Positions 50,373 through 59,501 of a stretch of DNA of 64,000 nt are shown piece after piece (the first letter of the stretch is position 1; the number at the start of each line of letters is the position of its first letter). This DNA is from Cellulophaga sp. HaHa_2_95. Lineage in GTDB: Bacteria > Bacteroidota > Bacteroidia > Flavobacteriales > Flavobacteriaceae. The translations under genes and the position numbers were made by a program. The stretch lies in assembly GCF_019278565.1 (NCBI RefSeq), contig NZ_CP058988.1:1302001-1366000 (forward strand). The letters are read 5' to 3'. The notes under the pieces are model-generated. The model saw only the letters and a list, made by a program, of their open reading frames with translations. It made no database searches and was not told the origin of the DNA.

Positions 50373-51503
50373 ATGAAAAATAGAATAGTATTAATAGCAC
50401 TAGTGTTGCTGAGTTTTCTTTCGAACGCTCAAAATAGTAAAGAAGTTTCTCAAGAATGGATAGCGATCAGTCAGTTTTTAGATGTTACAGTTGAGAAGGA
50501 TACGAAATTTAAATTAATAGGATTTGCAAAGGCAGATTTAGTTGATGATAAGGCAATGGCAGCCCTTTGGGCAAGAGTTGATAATGAAGGTGGCGAATTA
50601 GGTTTCTTTGATAATATGGGAGACCGGCCTATACGCTTAAACGAATGGAAATCTTATACCATTGAAGGTGTTTTAACCAAAGACGCTAGAACCTTAAATT
50701 TTGGAGCCTTGTGTTACGGAAATGGTACTTATCTTTTTGATGAATTTCAGTTGTTCATAGAGAATTCTAAAGGAGTTTTGGCGCCAGTAACTATAGATAA
50801 TTCAAGTTTTGAAAGTAGCGTATCCAATGGTATAGTTCCTAAATGGAGTCAAGGTATCGGTAGCGGAAAAGTAGTCAAAGTAAAAGAATTTGAAATAAGC
50901 TCAAGCGATGATGCTGCAAAAGGTAAGAAATCTGTGAAGCTAGTGGGAGCGGGGATAGAACTTTCTGTAGCTACTATAGGCAATGTAGAAGGGGCGTCTC
51001 CTCAAATCGGTTCCATGATTTCTATGTTAGAAGATTTAAAATCTAGGGTAGAAAGTAGAGTAAAAAATATGTCACCCTATGAACTTGATCATCTGCACGA
51101 TGAAAAAGCAAATAGAATAGGGGCTTTAATTATGCATTTGGCAGCAGCAGAAAAGTATTATCAGGTATTTACTTTTGAGGGTCGTGGTTTTAATGAAGAA
51201 GAAAATGAAATGTGGTTGGATGCTTTAAATTTGGGAGCTGTCGCTCGAGATAAATACAAAGGGCATGAAGTGCAGTACTATTTAGATATATATAATCAGG
51301 TACGGGCAGAAACAATTGCAGAACTTAAAAAGAGAGATGATAAATGGTTTGAAGAAATACAGCCAAGTTCAGATATAAGCAATCACTATTGCTGGTTTCA
51401 TGTGATGGAACATCAATCTAGTCATTTGGGGCAAATACTTTTTTTGGCGAAACGTATACCGCCAGAAGTAGAACTAACGATTCCTGAGCCAATAAAAGAT
51501 TAG
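50373..51503 (+). CDS. Secreted protein with DinB-like C-terminal domain
   Basis: 376 aa from the ATG at 50373; a TTG two codons upstream is less likely. The signal peptide is MKNRIVLIALVLLSFLSNAQ. Residues ~25-185 form a beta-rich domain of carbohydrate-binding type. The C-terminal ~165 residues match the DinB/YfiT four-helix metal-binding fold, with His in DHLHDEKANRIGALIMHLAA and a second pair near HVMEHQSSHLGQILFLAKR. The DinB fold usually coordinates a metal through three His. A secreted metal-dependent enzyme, perhaps of thiol or hydrolase type, is inferred. Confidence 0.7.
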   Translation: MKNRIVLIALVLLSFLSNAQNSKEVSQEWIAISQFLDVTVEKDTKFKLIGFAKADLVDDKAMAALWARVDNEGGELGFFDNMGDRPIRLNEWKSYTIEGVLTKDARTLNFGALCYGNGTYLFDEFQLFIENSKGVLAPVTIDNSSFESSVSNGIVPKWSQGIGSGKVVKVKEFEISSSDDAAKGKKSVKLVGAGIELSVATIGNVEGASPQIGSMISMLEDLKSRVESRVKNMSPYELDHLHDEKANRIGALIMHLAAAEKYYQVFTFEGRGFNEEENEMWLDALNLGAVARDKYKGHEVQYYLDIYNQVRAETIAELKKRDDKWFEEIQPSSDISNHYCWFHVMEHQSSHLGQILFLAKRIPPEVELTIPEPIKD

Positions 51504-51569
51504 TCTAATGAATAAAAAGTATTGACTTCAAAAAAATACACATTCATTTAAAATTTCATATTAAGAAAT

Positions 51570-51791
51570 ATGCTAATTGGTTGGGCAGGTGCAGTACTTT
51601 TTATTTTGTCATACTTATTACTAAGTATAGGTAGATTATCATCTAAGTCTAAAGTGTATCATACTTTAAATATACTTGGCGCCATTTGTTTGGTTATAAA
51701 CGGTTTTATGCTGCGAGATGTTCCGAATATTGTCGTTAATCTAATTTGGGGGTTAATAGGAATATATGCTGTTATCAAAATTGTTAAGTAG
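51570..51791 (+). CDS. CBU_0592-like small membrane protein
   Basis: 73 aa with three transmembrane helices. The pattern LIGWAGAVLFILSYLLLSIG, then YHTLNILGAICLVINGFMLR, then NIVVNLIWGLIGIYAVIKI resembles the CBU_0592-like family, a small membrane protein family of unknown function. It is convergent with the TetR gene, 7 bp away. Confidence 0.6.
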   Translation: MLIGWAGAVLFILSYLLLSIGRLSSKSKVYHTLNILGAICLVINGFMLRDVPNIVVNLIWGLIGIYAVIKIVK

Positions 51792-51798
51792 TTTCATG

Positions 51799-52401
51799 CT
51801 AATCCATAAAATCAAGAATATTTAACGCATACTTAATATAAACCAGTTCTTTTTTCTTGTAATCTTCCGTGTTTTCGTTAAAAGTCCCTAAATAATAATA
51901 GGCACCATCAATTAAAGCAAATATGATTTCTGTGATTTCATGGATATCTTGGTTGCAGATTATACCGTTCTCTTTTGCCTCAATAAGTTTTGTAGCTAAA
52001 ACGGTATGTAGTGCTTGCAGATAGCTTTTAAAGCTGTCGTTAAAATCTTTTTTTCTATAAATTAAAGCGTAACAACTGTAAAAAACACCATCGTCAAAAT
52101 ATTTATTCCAATTTCTTGAAAAAAGAGAGGTTATTAGATTGTGAAGTTTTTGTTTGGTATCTATAATGCCATTTTCATCGTTTTGAACAATATTTAAATG
52201 TTGTTCCAGTATAAACTCATTCAACCCAATTAGAAGTTCGTCCTTGGTTTTGAAATAGTGCATAATTAAGCCATTACTTATGCTTAAATCCTCAGCAACT
52301 TTGGCAATTGAGGTATTTTCCAGGCCAATCTCTTTTGCTACTTTATAGAATGCTTTTATTATTTCTTTTCGTCTAGCTACAGACACACTTTTTCTTCCCA
52401 T
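51799..52401 (-). CDS. TetR family transcriptional regulator
   Basis: 200 aa. The N-terminal HTH has NTSIAKVAEDLSISNGLIMH and YFKTKDELLIGLNEF, matching TetR proteins. A ligand-binding C-terminal half of the BetI-like kind follows. It is divergent from the phosphodiesterase-SusC-SusD operon, and the 169-bp gap holds a palindrome suited to TetR binding at 52493-52512. It probably represses that operon and perhaps itself. Ligand unknown. Confidence 0.92.
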   Translation of the reverse strand: MGRKSVSVARRKEIIKAFYKVAKEIGLENTSIAKVAEDLSISNGLIMHYFKTKDELLIGLNEFILEQHLNIVQNDENGIIDTKQKLHNLITSLFSRNWNKYFDDGVFYSCYALIYRKKDFNDSFKSYLQALHTVLATKLIEAKENGIICNQDIHEITEIIFALIDGAYYYLGTFNENTEDYKKKELVYIKYALNILDFMD

Positions 52402-52492
52402 GTAAGATTTTTATTTAGACAAATGTAACATATTAAGATAATTAGGGCTTTCTGTAGTCCATTACAAATTAACATTTAATTAAAGTTTTATT

Positions 52493-52512
52493 AATTGAAC
52501 GTTCATTCAATT
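52493..52512. promoter_or_regulatory. Candidate TetR operator
   Basis: AATTGAA (52493-52499), 6-bp spacer CGTTCA, TTCAATT (52506-52512), a perfect 7-bp inverted repeat which also contains the palindrome TGAACGTTCA. It lies upstream of the -7 element at 52528 and covers the -33 area of that promoter. Confidence 0.6.
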
Positions 52513-52527
52513 AATAATTTATAAAAA

Positions 52528-52535
52528 TACTTTTG
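52528..52535 (+). promoter_or_regulatory. -7 element of the phosphodiesterase-SusCD operon
   Basis: TACTTTTG matches TAnnTTTG exactly, 35 bp before the ATG at 52571. The inverted repeat just upstream would block it. Confidence 0.6.
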
Positions 52536-52570
52536 ACGCAGATTTTAGTGTAACCAATTAAACCTAAAAA

Positions 52571-53827
52571 ATGCGACCACAAGTAAAATACATTTTATTT
52601 TTTTCATTGTTAGTAACACAAATACTAGTTGCGCAGCATCATGAAAATTCAGGTAGGAATAAGAAAGTTGTTTTTGTAATTGTAGATGGTATAGCTACAG
52701 ATATGCTTCAAAAAGCACCAACCCCTTACTTAGATAGTATCTCAGCTATTGGTAGTTATTCAAAAGCCTATGTAGGCGGTAAGAAAGATGATTACTCAGA
52801 AACACCAACAATTTCTGCAGTTGGCTATAATAGCTTGCTTACAGGGACTTGGGTTAATAAGCACAATGTGTACGGCAACAGTATTAAGGCGCCAAATTAT
52901 AATTATCCAACAATTTTTCAGGTTTTTAAAGGGCAATACCCAAATAAAAAAACAGCAATTTTTTCTACGTGGTTAGACAATAGAACAAAATTGATTGAAG
53001 GTATTGGTTCAGATAAAAATGTAACCCTAGACTATGCTTTTGATGGGTTTGAACTAGATACAATTAAATATCCGCATGATGCCTTACGTCAGTATATAAA
53101 AAATATTGATAAGCTTGTTGCAGAAGAAGCGGCAAGATACATTAAAACAGAGGCACCAGATTTATCGTGGGTGTATTTGGAATATTCTGATGATGTTGGT
53201 CATGGATTGGGCGATAGTCCACAACTAGACCTGGCTATTACGTATGAAGATAATTTGGTCGGTAAAATATGGAATGCTGTAAAAGAGCGTGAAGCTAACT
53301 TTAATGAAGATTGGTTACTTGTTGTAACTACAGATCATGGCCGAAGCCCAAAAGATGGCCGTCATCATGGCGGGCAAACAGATCGAGAGCGTGCAACATG
53401 GGTTGTTACGAATGAAAAAAATACAAACGACTTTTTTAAAAATGAGCTTGTTGCAATTACAGATATCTATCCAACGATGTTGCGCTTTCTAAATATTGAG
53501 GTATCAAAAGAGGTACGCTATGAAATTGATGGAACACCACTCATTGGCCCTGTAGATGCTTTTGATTTAACGGCAAGTAAAGAGAATGATAACCTAGTCC
53601 TCCGTTGGAAAAATGCTAGTAAAAGTGGGGAAAAAGGAACCTTTTATATCTCGGAGACCAATGAATTTAAAGAGGGTAAAAAAGACACTTATAAAAAAGT
53701 GGCTAATGTGAGTTTGGCTAATGAAGAGACTACGCTATCGCTTAAAAAGCGTAATAGCAAGATGTTAAAAATAGTGTTAGAAACTCCAAATAATGTGCTT
53801 AATACTTGGTACATCGATAATAACTAA
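52571..53827 (+). CDS. Secreted alkaline phosphatase-superfamily phosphodiesterase
   Basis: 418 aa. The signal peptide ends near VAQHHENS. The metal-site elements of the nucleotide pyrophosphatase/phosphodiesterase type are visible: VVFVIVDGIATDML (Asp39), a Thr nucleophile in ETPTISAVGYNSLLTG, SDDVGHGLG with Asp and His, and TTDHGRSPKDGRHHGGQ with Asp-His and a later His. A C-terminal ~85-residue beta domain follows (VLRWKNASKSGEKGTFYISE). It probably removes phosphate or phosphoryl groups from an extracellular substrate which SusCD then imports. First gene of the operon, 28 bp before susC. Confidence 0.88.
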   Translation: MRPQVKYILFFSLLVTQILVAQHHENSGRNKKVVFVIVDGIATDMLQKAPTPYLDSISAIGSYSKAYVGGKKDDYSETPTISAVGYNSLLTGTWVNKHNVYGNSIKAPNYNYPTIFQVFKGQYPNKKTAIFSTWLDNRTKLIEGIGSDKNVTLDYAFDGFELDTIKYPHDALRQYIKNIDKLVAEEAARYIKTEAPDLSWVYLEYSDDVGHGLGDSPQLDLAITYEDNLVGKIWNAVKEREANFNEDWLLVVTTDHGRSPKDGRHHGGQTDRERATWVVTNEKNTNDFFKNELVAITDIYPTMLRFLNIEVSKEVRYEIDGTPLIGPVDAFDLTASKENDNLVLRWKNASKSGEKGTFYISETNEFKEGKKDTYKKVANVSLANEETTLSLKKRNSKMLKIVLETPNNVLNTWYIDNN

Positions 53828-53855
53828 AACCAATTTAACTTAACATTAAAAGAAA

Positions 53856-56800
53856 ATGAATTTTAAAATTACGCTAGTTCTAGTACTGTTTGTATCCTAT
53901 TTTGGATATGGACAACAACCGATTAAAGGCACGGTTGTAGATGAAAATAGTATACCTCTAATGGGGGTAAGTATTGTAGTAGCCAATTCGGCAAACGGGA
54001 CAACGACAGATTTTGATGGTAATTATATAATCAACGCCACCAAAGGAGATATACTTGTATTTTCTTCCATGGGTTTTAAAACCGAGCAAGTTACGGTTGC
54101 AGATGCAACTATTTTACGTGTTACCCTAGTTGAAGATGCCGCGGCATTAGAAGAAGTTGTCGTAACAGCATTAGGAATAAAAAGAGAAAAAAAGGCACTA
54201 GGATATGCTGTACAAGAGGTAAAGGGGGCTTCTTTAGAAAAAGCAAAAGAACCAAATTTAATCAATTCCTTAACCGGTAAAGTTGCAGGCTTAAATATTA
54301 AAAACTCAACAGATTTATTTCAGAGTCCAGAAATTAGCTTAAGAGGCGCCAAACCTTTAGTGGTTATTGATGGTATTCCTGATAGATCTGCTGATATTTG
54401 GAAAATTAATTCTGATGATGTGGAAAGCATAAGTGTACTTAAAGGAGCTACAGCATCTGCACTCTATGGATCTGTTGGTAGAAATGGGGCAATCATGATT
54501 ACCACTAAAAAAGGAGAAAAGGGTAGGCTAACAGTAACAATAAATAGTTCCGTACTTTTTCAGCCTTCTTTCACTAAAGTTCCAGATGTACAAACGGTTT
54601 ATGGAAACGGAAATCAAGGGCAATATGCTTATAGTAATGGATTAGGTAGTGGTTCTGAAGGTGGCGGATGGATCTGGGGTCCCAAAGTAGATCAATTAGA
54701 CCCATCTACACCTAGTGGTTTTTTTGAGACAACTCAGTACAACAGCCCGACGGACGCTGCAGGTAATTTAATTCCTATCCCGTTTACTTCAAGGGGAAAA
54801 AACAACATTAAAGACTTTTTTCAAACTGGGTCAATACAAACCAATAATGTAAGTGTAAACTGGGGTAATGATAAAGCTAGTTACAGAATGTCTGTTTCTA
54901 ATGTCTATCAAAAAGGTATTGTGCCAAACACAGATTTAGGAAATACATCATTCACAGTAGGGGGCACTTTAAATCCTTCGGATAATTTTAAAGTTAGTTC
55001 TAGCTTAACTTATAACAAGCAATACACAGATAACTTTCCAGAAGTTGGTTATGGACCCACTAATTATTTATATAACTTACTTTTATGGACAGGTGTAGAT
55101 GTAGATGTAAAAGATTTACGAAATTATTGGCGAGAAGGTCAAGAAGGGTATCAGCAAAGGCATTTTAATGTATCTTACTATAACAATCCTTATTTTCAAG
55201 CGTATGAATACGAGCGCGGATATGATAAAGACAATGTCTTTGGGAATGTTGCTTTTGAGTTTAATATAACACCAGAGCTTAGTATTAAAAGTACAAGTGG
55301 AATAAATGTTTATAGTCTAAATAGAACGTACAAAGAGCCAAAAAGTTATATTGGTTACGGGAATAAATCATTAGGTAATTTTACAAATTCGGATAGTCGT
55401 TATTTTGATATTATATCCGATTTGGGCTTAAAGTACGAAAAGAGTTTTTCTGACAATTTTAGCCTGAAAAGTGAGGTAGCCTACTCTAATTATTTTCGTA
55501 AATCAACTATAGCAAGTACACAAACAGATGGTTTAAATATTCCTGGCTTTTATAATTTGGCAAATAATGCAGGTGCAAGCTATATTGCTTCTAATAGAGA
55601 AGAAAAAGATGCTATAAAAAGTGTGTATGGTTTTATAGATTTGTCTTTTTACAATGCATTTTATGTATCTATTACTGGTAGAAATGATAAGGTCTCTACC
55701 TTACCAAAAGAAAATAATTCATTCTTTTATCCATCCGTTTCTGGTTCCTTAGTGTTATCAAGTCTTTTTACAATGCCAAACGCTATTAGTTTTGCAAAGT
55801 TAAGAGGTTCTTGGTCTAGGGTGTCCGAAGGGAAAATCGGAGAAGAAACAGATCCTTATGCCTACATTCAGGCCTACGATAAAGGGACCACTTGGAATGG
55901 CAACACTTCTGCAGCCTTTGGGACAAGTTTATTAGCGCCAGGTCTAGAACCCGAAACCTCAGACACTTGGGAAGTGGGAGCTAATATTAGATGGTTTAAC
56001 AATAGAGTAGGTTTAGATGTAGCGTATTTTGAAGCAACCGATTATAATAATTTAATTTATAGTCCGATTTCTGATGCTATGGGCTACGAAAGTATTTTAC
56101 TAAATGGTGATGAATTTAAGCGTAAAGGCCTTGAATTTGTATTTGATGCGAAGCCAATTGAAACAGCAAATTTCAGCTGGAATATGCTTTTGAACTTCAG
56201 TAAGTTTAGAAGATTTCAAGAAGAAATTTACGGAGATAGAGAACAGACGGAAGGGTTTATAAAAGTAGGTGAGCGTACTGATAGAATCTATGCAGATGTG
56301 TATCAAACAAACACAGAAGGAGAAGTTATTTTCGAAAATGGTTTTCCAGTAAATGACCCTTATCAAAGATATATAGGTGAAGACGATCCAGATTGGACTT
56401 ATGGAATTTCCAATTCCTTGAGCTATAAAAATCTTAATTTATCCTTCTTATTTGATGGTAGAATTGGGGGGTTAATTTACTCTACCACCAATCAAAAAAT
56501 GTGGTGGGGAGGTAAACATAAAGGTACAGTGAATCAATTTAGAGACGATGCTAACAGTGGCGTAAGTTCTTATGTTGCACCGGGTGTTAAAGTTGTTGGT
56601 GGTGCTGTTTCTTATGATGTGAATGGTGTAATCACTAGTGATACCAGAACCTATGCGCCAAATGATGTGGCTGTTAATTACATCAATTTTATGCAAACCA
56701 CTAGTAACGGTCATAATACGAATTACCATTATTACAAAGAGTCATTTGTGAAGTTAAGAGAAGTAACACTTACGTATAATTTTCCTAAAAAAGCATTAGT

Positions 56801-56954
56801 TAACACCCCAATACATGAGTTTAGCTTGTCATTAATTGGTCGTAATCTTTGGTTGAATTCAACGGTGCCAAACATAGATCCTGATTCAGGAGTAGATGCT
56901 TTACAAGCACCATCTACAAGAAATATAGGTTTAAACTTAAACGTAAAATTTTAA
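53856..56954 (+). CDS. SusC/RagA-type TonB-dependent receptor
   Basis: 1032 aa. The signal peptide MNFKITLVLVLFVSYFGYGQ is followed by a carboxypeptidase-D-like regulatory domain (PIKGTVVDENSIPLMGVSIV). Next are the plug, starting EEVVVTALGIKREKKALGYA, with LRGAKPLVVIDGIPD and the VLKGATASALYGSVGRNGAI motif, and a ~22-strand outer-membrane barrel ending in aromatic VKF. It imports a ligand through the outer membrane with TonB energy, together with the SusD partner 12 bp downstream. Co-transcribed with the phosphodiesterase gene. Confidence 0.97.
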   Translation: MNFKITLVLVLFVSYFGYGQQPIKGTVVDENSIPLMGVSIVVANSANGTTTDFDGNYIINATKGDILVFSSMGFKTEQVTVADATILRVTLVEDAAALEEVVVTALGIKREKKALGYAVQEVKGASLEKAKEPNLINSLTGKVAGLNIKNSTDLFQSPEISLRGAKPLVVIDGIPDRSADIWKINSDDVESISVLKGATASALYGSVGRNGAIMITTKKGEKGRLTVTINSSVLFQPSFTKVPDVQTVYGNGNQGQYAYSNGLGSGSEGGGWIWGPKVDQLDPSTPSGFFETTQYNSPTDAAGNLIPIPFTSRGKNNIKDFFQTGSIQTNNVSVNWGNDKASYRMSVSNVYQKGIVPNTDLGNTSFTVGGTLNPSDNFKVSSSLTYNKQYTDNFPEVGYGPTNYLYNLLLWTGVDVDVKDLRNYWREGQEGYQQRHFNVSYYNNPYFQAYEYERGYDKDNVFGNVAFEFNITPELSIKSTSGINVYSLNRTYKEPKSYIGYGNKSLGNFTNSDSRYFDIISDLGLKYEKSFSDNFSLKSEVAYSNYFRKSTIASTQTDGLNIPGFYNLANNAGASYIASNREEKDAIKSVYGFIDLSFYNAFYVSITGRNDKVSTLPKENNSFFYPSVSGSLVLSSLFTMPNAISFAKLRGSWSRVSEGKIGEETDPYAYIQAYDKGTTWNGNTSAAFGTSLLAPGLEPETSDTWEVGANIRWFNNRVGLDVAYFEATDYNNLIYSPISDAMGYESILLNGDEFKRKGLEFVFDAKPIETANFSWNMLLNFSKFRRFQEEIYGDREQTEGFIKVGERTDRIYADVYQTNTEGEVIFENGFPVNDPYQRYIGEDDPDWTYGISNSLSYKNLNLSFLFDGRIGGLIYSTTNQKMWWGGKHKGTVNQFRDDANSGVSSYVAPGVKVVGGAVSYDVNGVITSDTRTYAPNDVAVNYINFMQTTSNGHNTNYHYYKESFVKLREVTLTYNFPKKALVNTPIHEFSLSLIGRNLWLNSTVPNIDPDSGVDALQAPSTRNIGLNLNVKF

Positions 56955-56966
56955 ATAAAAAATAAA

Positions 56967-58412
56967 ATGAAAAATTATAGTATATACATTTTATGTGCAC
57001 TCTTCTTTACGGTAAGTTGTACCAAAATAGAAGATTTACAAGATGATCCTAATAGAGCAACTTCTGTTAGTCCAGATTTATTACTAACTAATATTGAAAC
57101 CAACGCATTTAATAATGTGAGTTTAAATAGCGCTTTGGCTAGTAGATATTTAACATTTACGGACGGTATTAATGAAAATCAATATTACAACTGGCAACAA
57201 GCTTCATTTGCTAATTATGATAACATTAAGCAAGTACATAAAATGATTGAAGAAAGTGAAAAAGCAGAAACAGAAGTCTATTCAATTTTAGCAAAATTCT
57301 TTAATTCTTATTTTATAACGGAGCTAACTATGGTTTTCGGAGAAGTTCCTTACAGCGAGACTTTAGCTATAGAAGAAGAAAATTATACACCTATGTATGA
57401 TACACAAGAAGCTATTTTTCTGAAAGTTTTAAATGATTTGAATGATGCCTCTAATGCACTAGCAACAAACGAAGAGCTTATATTAGGAGATGTTATATAT
57501 GATGGTGATAAAACAAAATGGCGTAAATTAATTAATACGTACTATTTAAGAGTATTGTTAATGTTGTCCAACAAAACGGACGTAGCTTCTTTGAATGTTA
57601 TAGGAAGATTTCAGGAAATTTTAGAGAACCCAACTAAATATCCTTTGTTTGATTCTAATGAGGACAATGGCGCATTGGTATATGTAAACATTCAAGATAA
57701 CAGATATCCTCTGTTTAATAATAACGAGTTACAGACCGCATATTATTTAGAAGAGTCTTTTGTAGACAGGCTCAAAGATTTGGAAGATCCAAGGTTGTTT
57801 GTTTTTGCTGAAAAAACACCTGCAGCTATTACTTTAGCAGATGATGATTTTAATGCTTATGATGGTTTATATGGAAGTGCTATTTTTAGTGATAATGCAG
57901 CTAAAGCGGTTGCAGGGAATGCCTCTAGAATAGCTCCTCGGTTTTATAATGATCCTATAAACGAGCCTAGTCTGTTAATTGGCTATTCAGAGTTACAATT
58001 TATTCTAGCAGAAGCGGTAGCAAGAACTTGGATTTCTGGTGATGCGGCATCATACTATAATGAAGGTATAAAAGCGTCAATGAACTTTTACGGTATTTCA
58101 GAGGTATCTGCTTACTTAGCGAAGTCCGAAGTTCAATTAACTAGTGCTAATGCAATGGCACGTATCGCAACACAAAAACATATAGCGTTGTTTTTAAATA
58201 CCGGATGGCAAATGTTTTATGAGCAACGAAGAACAGGATATCCTGAATTTAATGTAGATGGTGGTGGAACCTTAAATGAGGGTAGAATACCCAAAAGATG
58301 GTTGTATCCTGCCAATGAAGCCACAAATAATGCAGCAAGTTTAAAAGCTGCAATTAATAGACAGTTTACCTCCGGGGATGATATTAACTCCTTAATGTGG
58401 CTTCTAAAATAG
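56967..58412 (+). CDS. SusD/RagB-like outer membrane lipoprotein
   Basis: 481 aa. The lipobox is FFTVSCTKIEDLQDDPNRAT. SusD-like 2 features are SPDLLLTNIETNAFNN, YYNWQQASFANYDNIKQVHK, FFNSYFITELTMVFGEVPYS and WRKLINTYYLRVLLMLSNKT; the C-terminal part has a binding-site region with YSELQFILAEAVARTW and WQMFYEQRRTGYPEF. It is the extracellular lid for the SusC channel. A long perfect hairpin ends the operon. The substrate class cannot be read from sequence alone, but an upstream phosphodiesterase suggests a phosphorylated compound. Confidence 0.95.
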   Translation: MKNYSIYILCALFFTVSCTKIEDLQDDPNRATSVSPDLLLTNIETNAFNNVSLNSALASRYLTFTDGINENQYYNWQQASFANYDNIKQVHKMIEESEKAETEVYSILAKFFNSYFITELTMVFGEVPYSETLAIEEENYTPMYDTQEAIFLKVLNDLNDASNALATNEELILGDVIYDGDKTKWRKLINTYYLRVLLMLSNKTDVASLNVIGRFQEILENPTKYPLFDSNEDNGALVYVNIQDNRYPLFNNNELQTAYYLEESFVDRLKDLEDPRLFVFAEKTPAAITLADDDFNAYDGLYGSAIFSDNAAKAVAGNASRIAPRFYNDPINEPSLLIGYSELQFILAEAVARTWISGDAASYYNEGIKASMNFYGISEVSAYLAKSEVQLTSANAMARIATQKHIALFLNTGWQMFYEQRRTGYPEFNVDGGGTLNEGRIPKRWLYPANEATNNAASLKAAINRQFTSGDDINSLMWLLK

Positions 58413-58419
58413 CCTTGTT

Positions 58420-58483
58420 CAAAACGTAAAGCACAAAAAACCCAGCACATGAGTGTGCTGGGTTTTTTGTGCTTTACGTTTTG
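58420..58483. terminator. Perfect 30-bp bidirectional terminator
   Basis: Bases 58420-58449 are exactly complementary to 58454-58483, with a TGAG loop. Inner stem AACCCAGCACA/TGTGCTGGGTT. T-rich runs lie within both arms. It lies between convergent genes, ending the SusCD operon (+) and the transglutaminase gene (-). Confidence 0.9.
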
Positions 58484-58487
58484 AAGA

Positions 58488-59501
58488 TTATTTTCTTTTA
58501 GCCCTTACAATATAGGTGGCGATAATAGCACCATTGTATTTTAGGTGAACGTCATATAAGCCTACTTTCGTAAACTTATGAGAAATGCTATATTCCGAAT
58601 CTTGCTGGGAAAATTTAGTGTCTATGGTGTGTGTAGCATAACCATTTCCAATTTCTAGGACTAGATCTGCTGGATCTAATCTTTCAGCACTGGAAAATTT
58701 AAATTGAACGCTTTCATTTTTAATAATTTCCGTTTCTAGTGCTAACGGGAATTCTGGATTGATGGAAAAGTTAAATGCATTTTTATATACTATAGGACCA
58801 GAAATAAAGCTTTCAAAGCTTGGGATGTCTTTCAATAAAGACCATTTTTTTTCTAAAGGATAATGGTTTCGTATAAACAAACTTGGTTCTGCCAAGAAAT
58901 AACCATCGTGGTATTCAAATTGAAATTCAGGATACCCTTCATTAAAAACTATTTGTCCAGCAGACCAAGTGGCATCACATAAATACCATTTTCCATTCAG
59001 TTGGACGCTATTCCAAGAGTGGTTAGGGAGGCTTTCCAACGTTAATGGCAATGTTGGTGTACGACTATGACCATCAATAATCTCACAAGGTATCTCTGCT
59101 AAGCTAGCCATTTCACGAACCAAATACGCATAACCTGTGCAAGCAGTCTTTTTGTTACTAACAAGCTGTTCAAAGACCTTAGGAGCATAGTCTTGATTCC
59201 ATACTAAGAACGCGGTACGATCTTTTTCTATTTTACTTCTCTTACTTTTTGTTTTTGCATAAGAATTGTAGTCATTTTCAATATTGGTACTTATCCAAGT
59301 ATATATCGCTCTAAATTTCTCTACGTCTGTGTGTAAATTTGTAGTTAGGTTATGAACAAGTATAGGAACACTTTTTAAACTAGCTCCTTTGTATTGATAG
59401 GCAACACTATCTGCTTTAGAAAAATCTATGGCATTAAATGCTGAGCGTTGCCCATAGCTTATGCTTGCGCATAAAATAAAAATAAGAAAGGCATACCTCA
59501 T
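58488..59501 (-). CDS. Transglutaminase-like secreted protein
   Basis: 337 aa. The signal peptide ends at SISYGQR. The catalytic triad of the transglutaminase/protease superfamily is visible: Cys in KKTACTGYAYLVREMASLAE, His in NHSWNSVQLNGKWYL, and Asp in CDATWSAG. After this come beta-type domains. Activity may be hydrolysis or crosslinking of peptides outside the cell. Its start overlaps the upstream gene's stop by one base, so the two genes are probably co-translated. Downstream is the shared perfect hairpin. Confidence 0.85.
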   Translation of the reverse strand: MRYAFLIFILCASISYGQRSAFNAIDFSKADSVAYQYKGASLKSVPILVHNLTTNLHTDVEKFRAIYTWISTNIENDYNSYAKTKSKRSKIEKDRTAFLVWNQDYAPKVFEQLVSNKKTACTGYAYLVREMASLAEIPCEIIDGHSRTPTLPLTLESLPNHSWNSVQLNGKWYLCDATWSAGQIVFNEGYPEFQFEYHDGYFLAEPSLFIRNHYPLEKKWSLLKDIPSFESFISGPIVYKNAFNFSINPEFPLALETEIIKNESVQFKFSSAERLDPADLVLEIGNGYATHTIDTKFSQQDSEYSISHKFTKVGLYDVHLKYNGAIIATYIVRAKRK

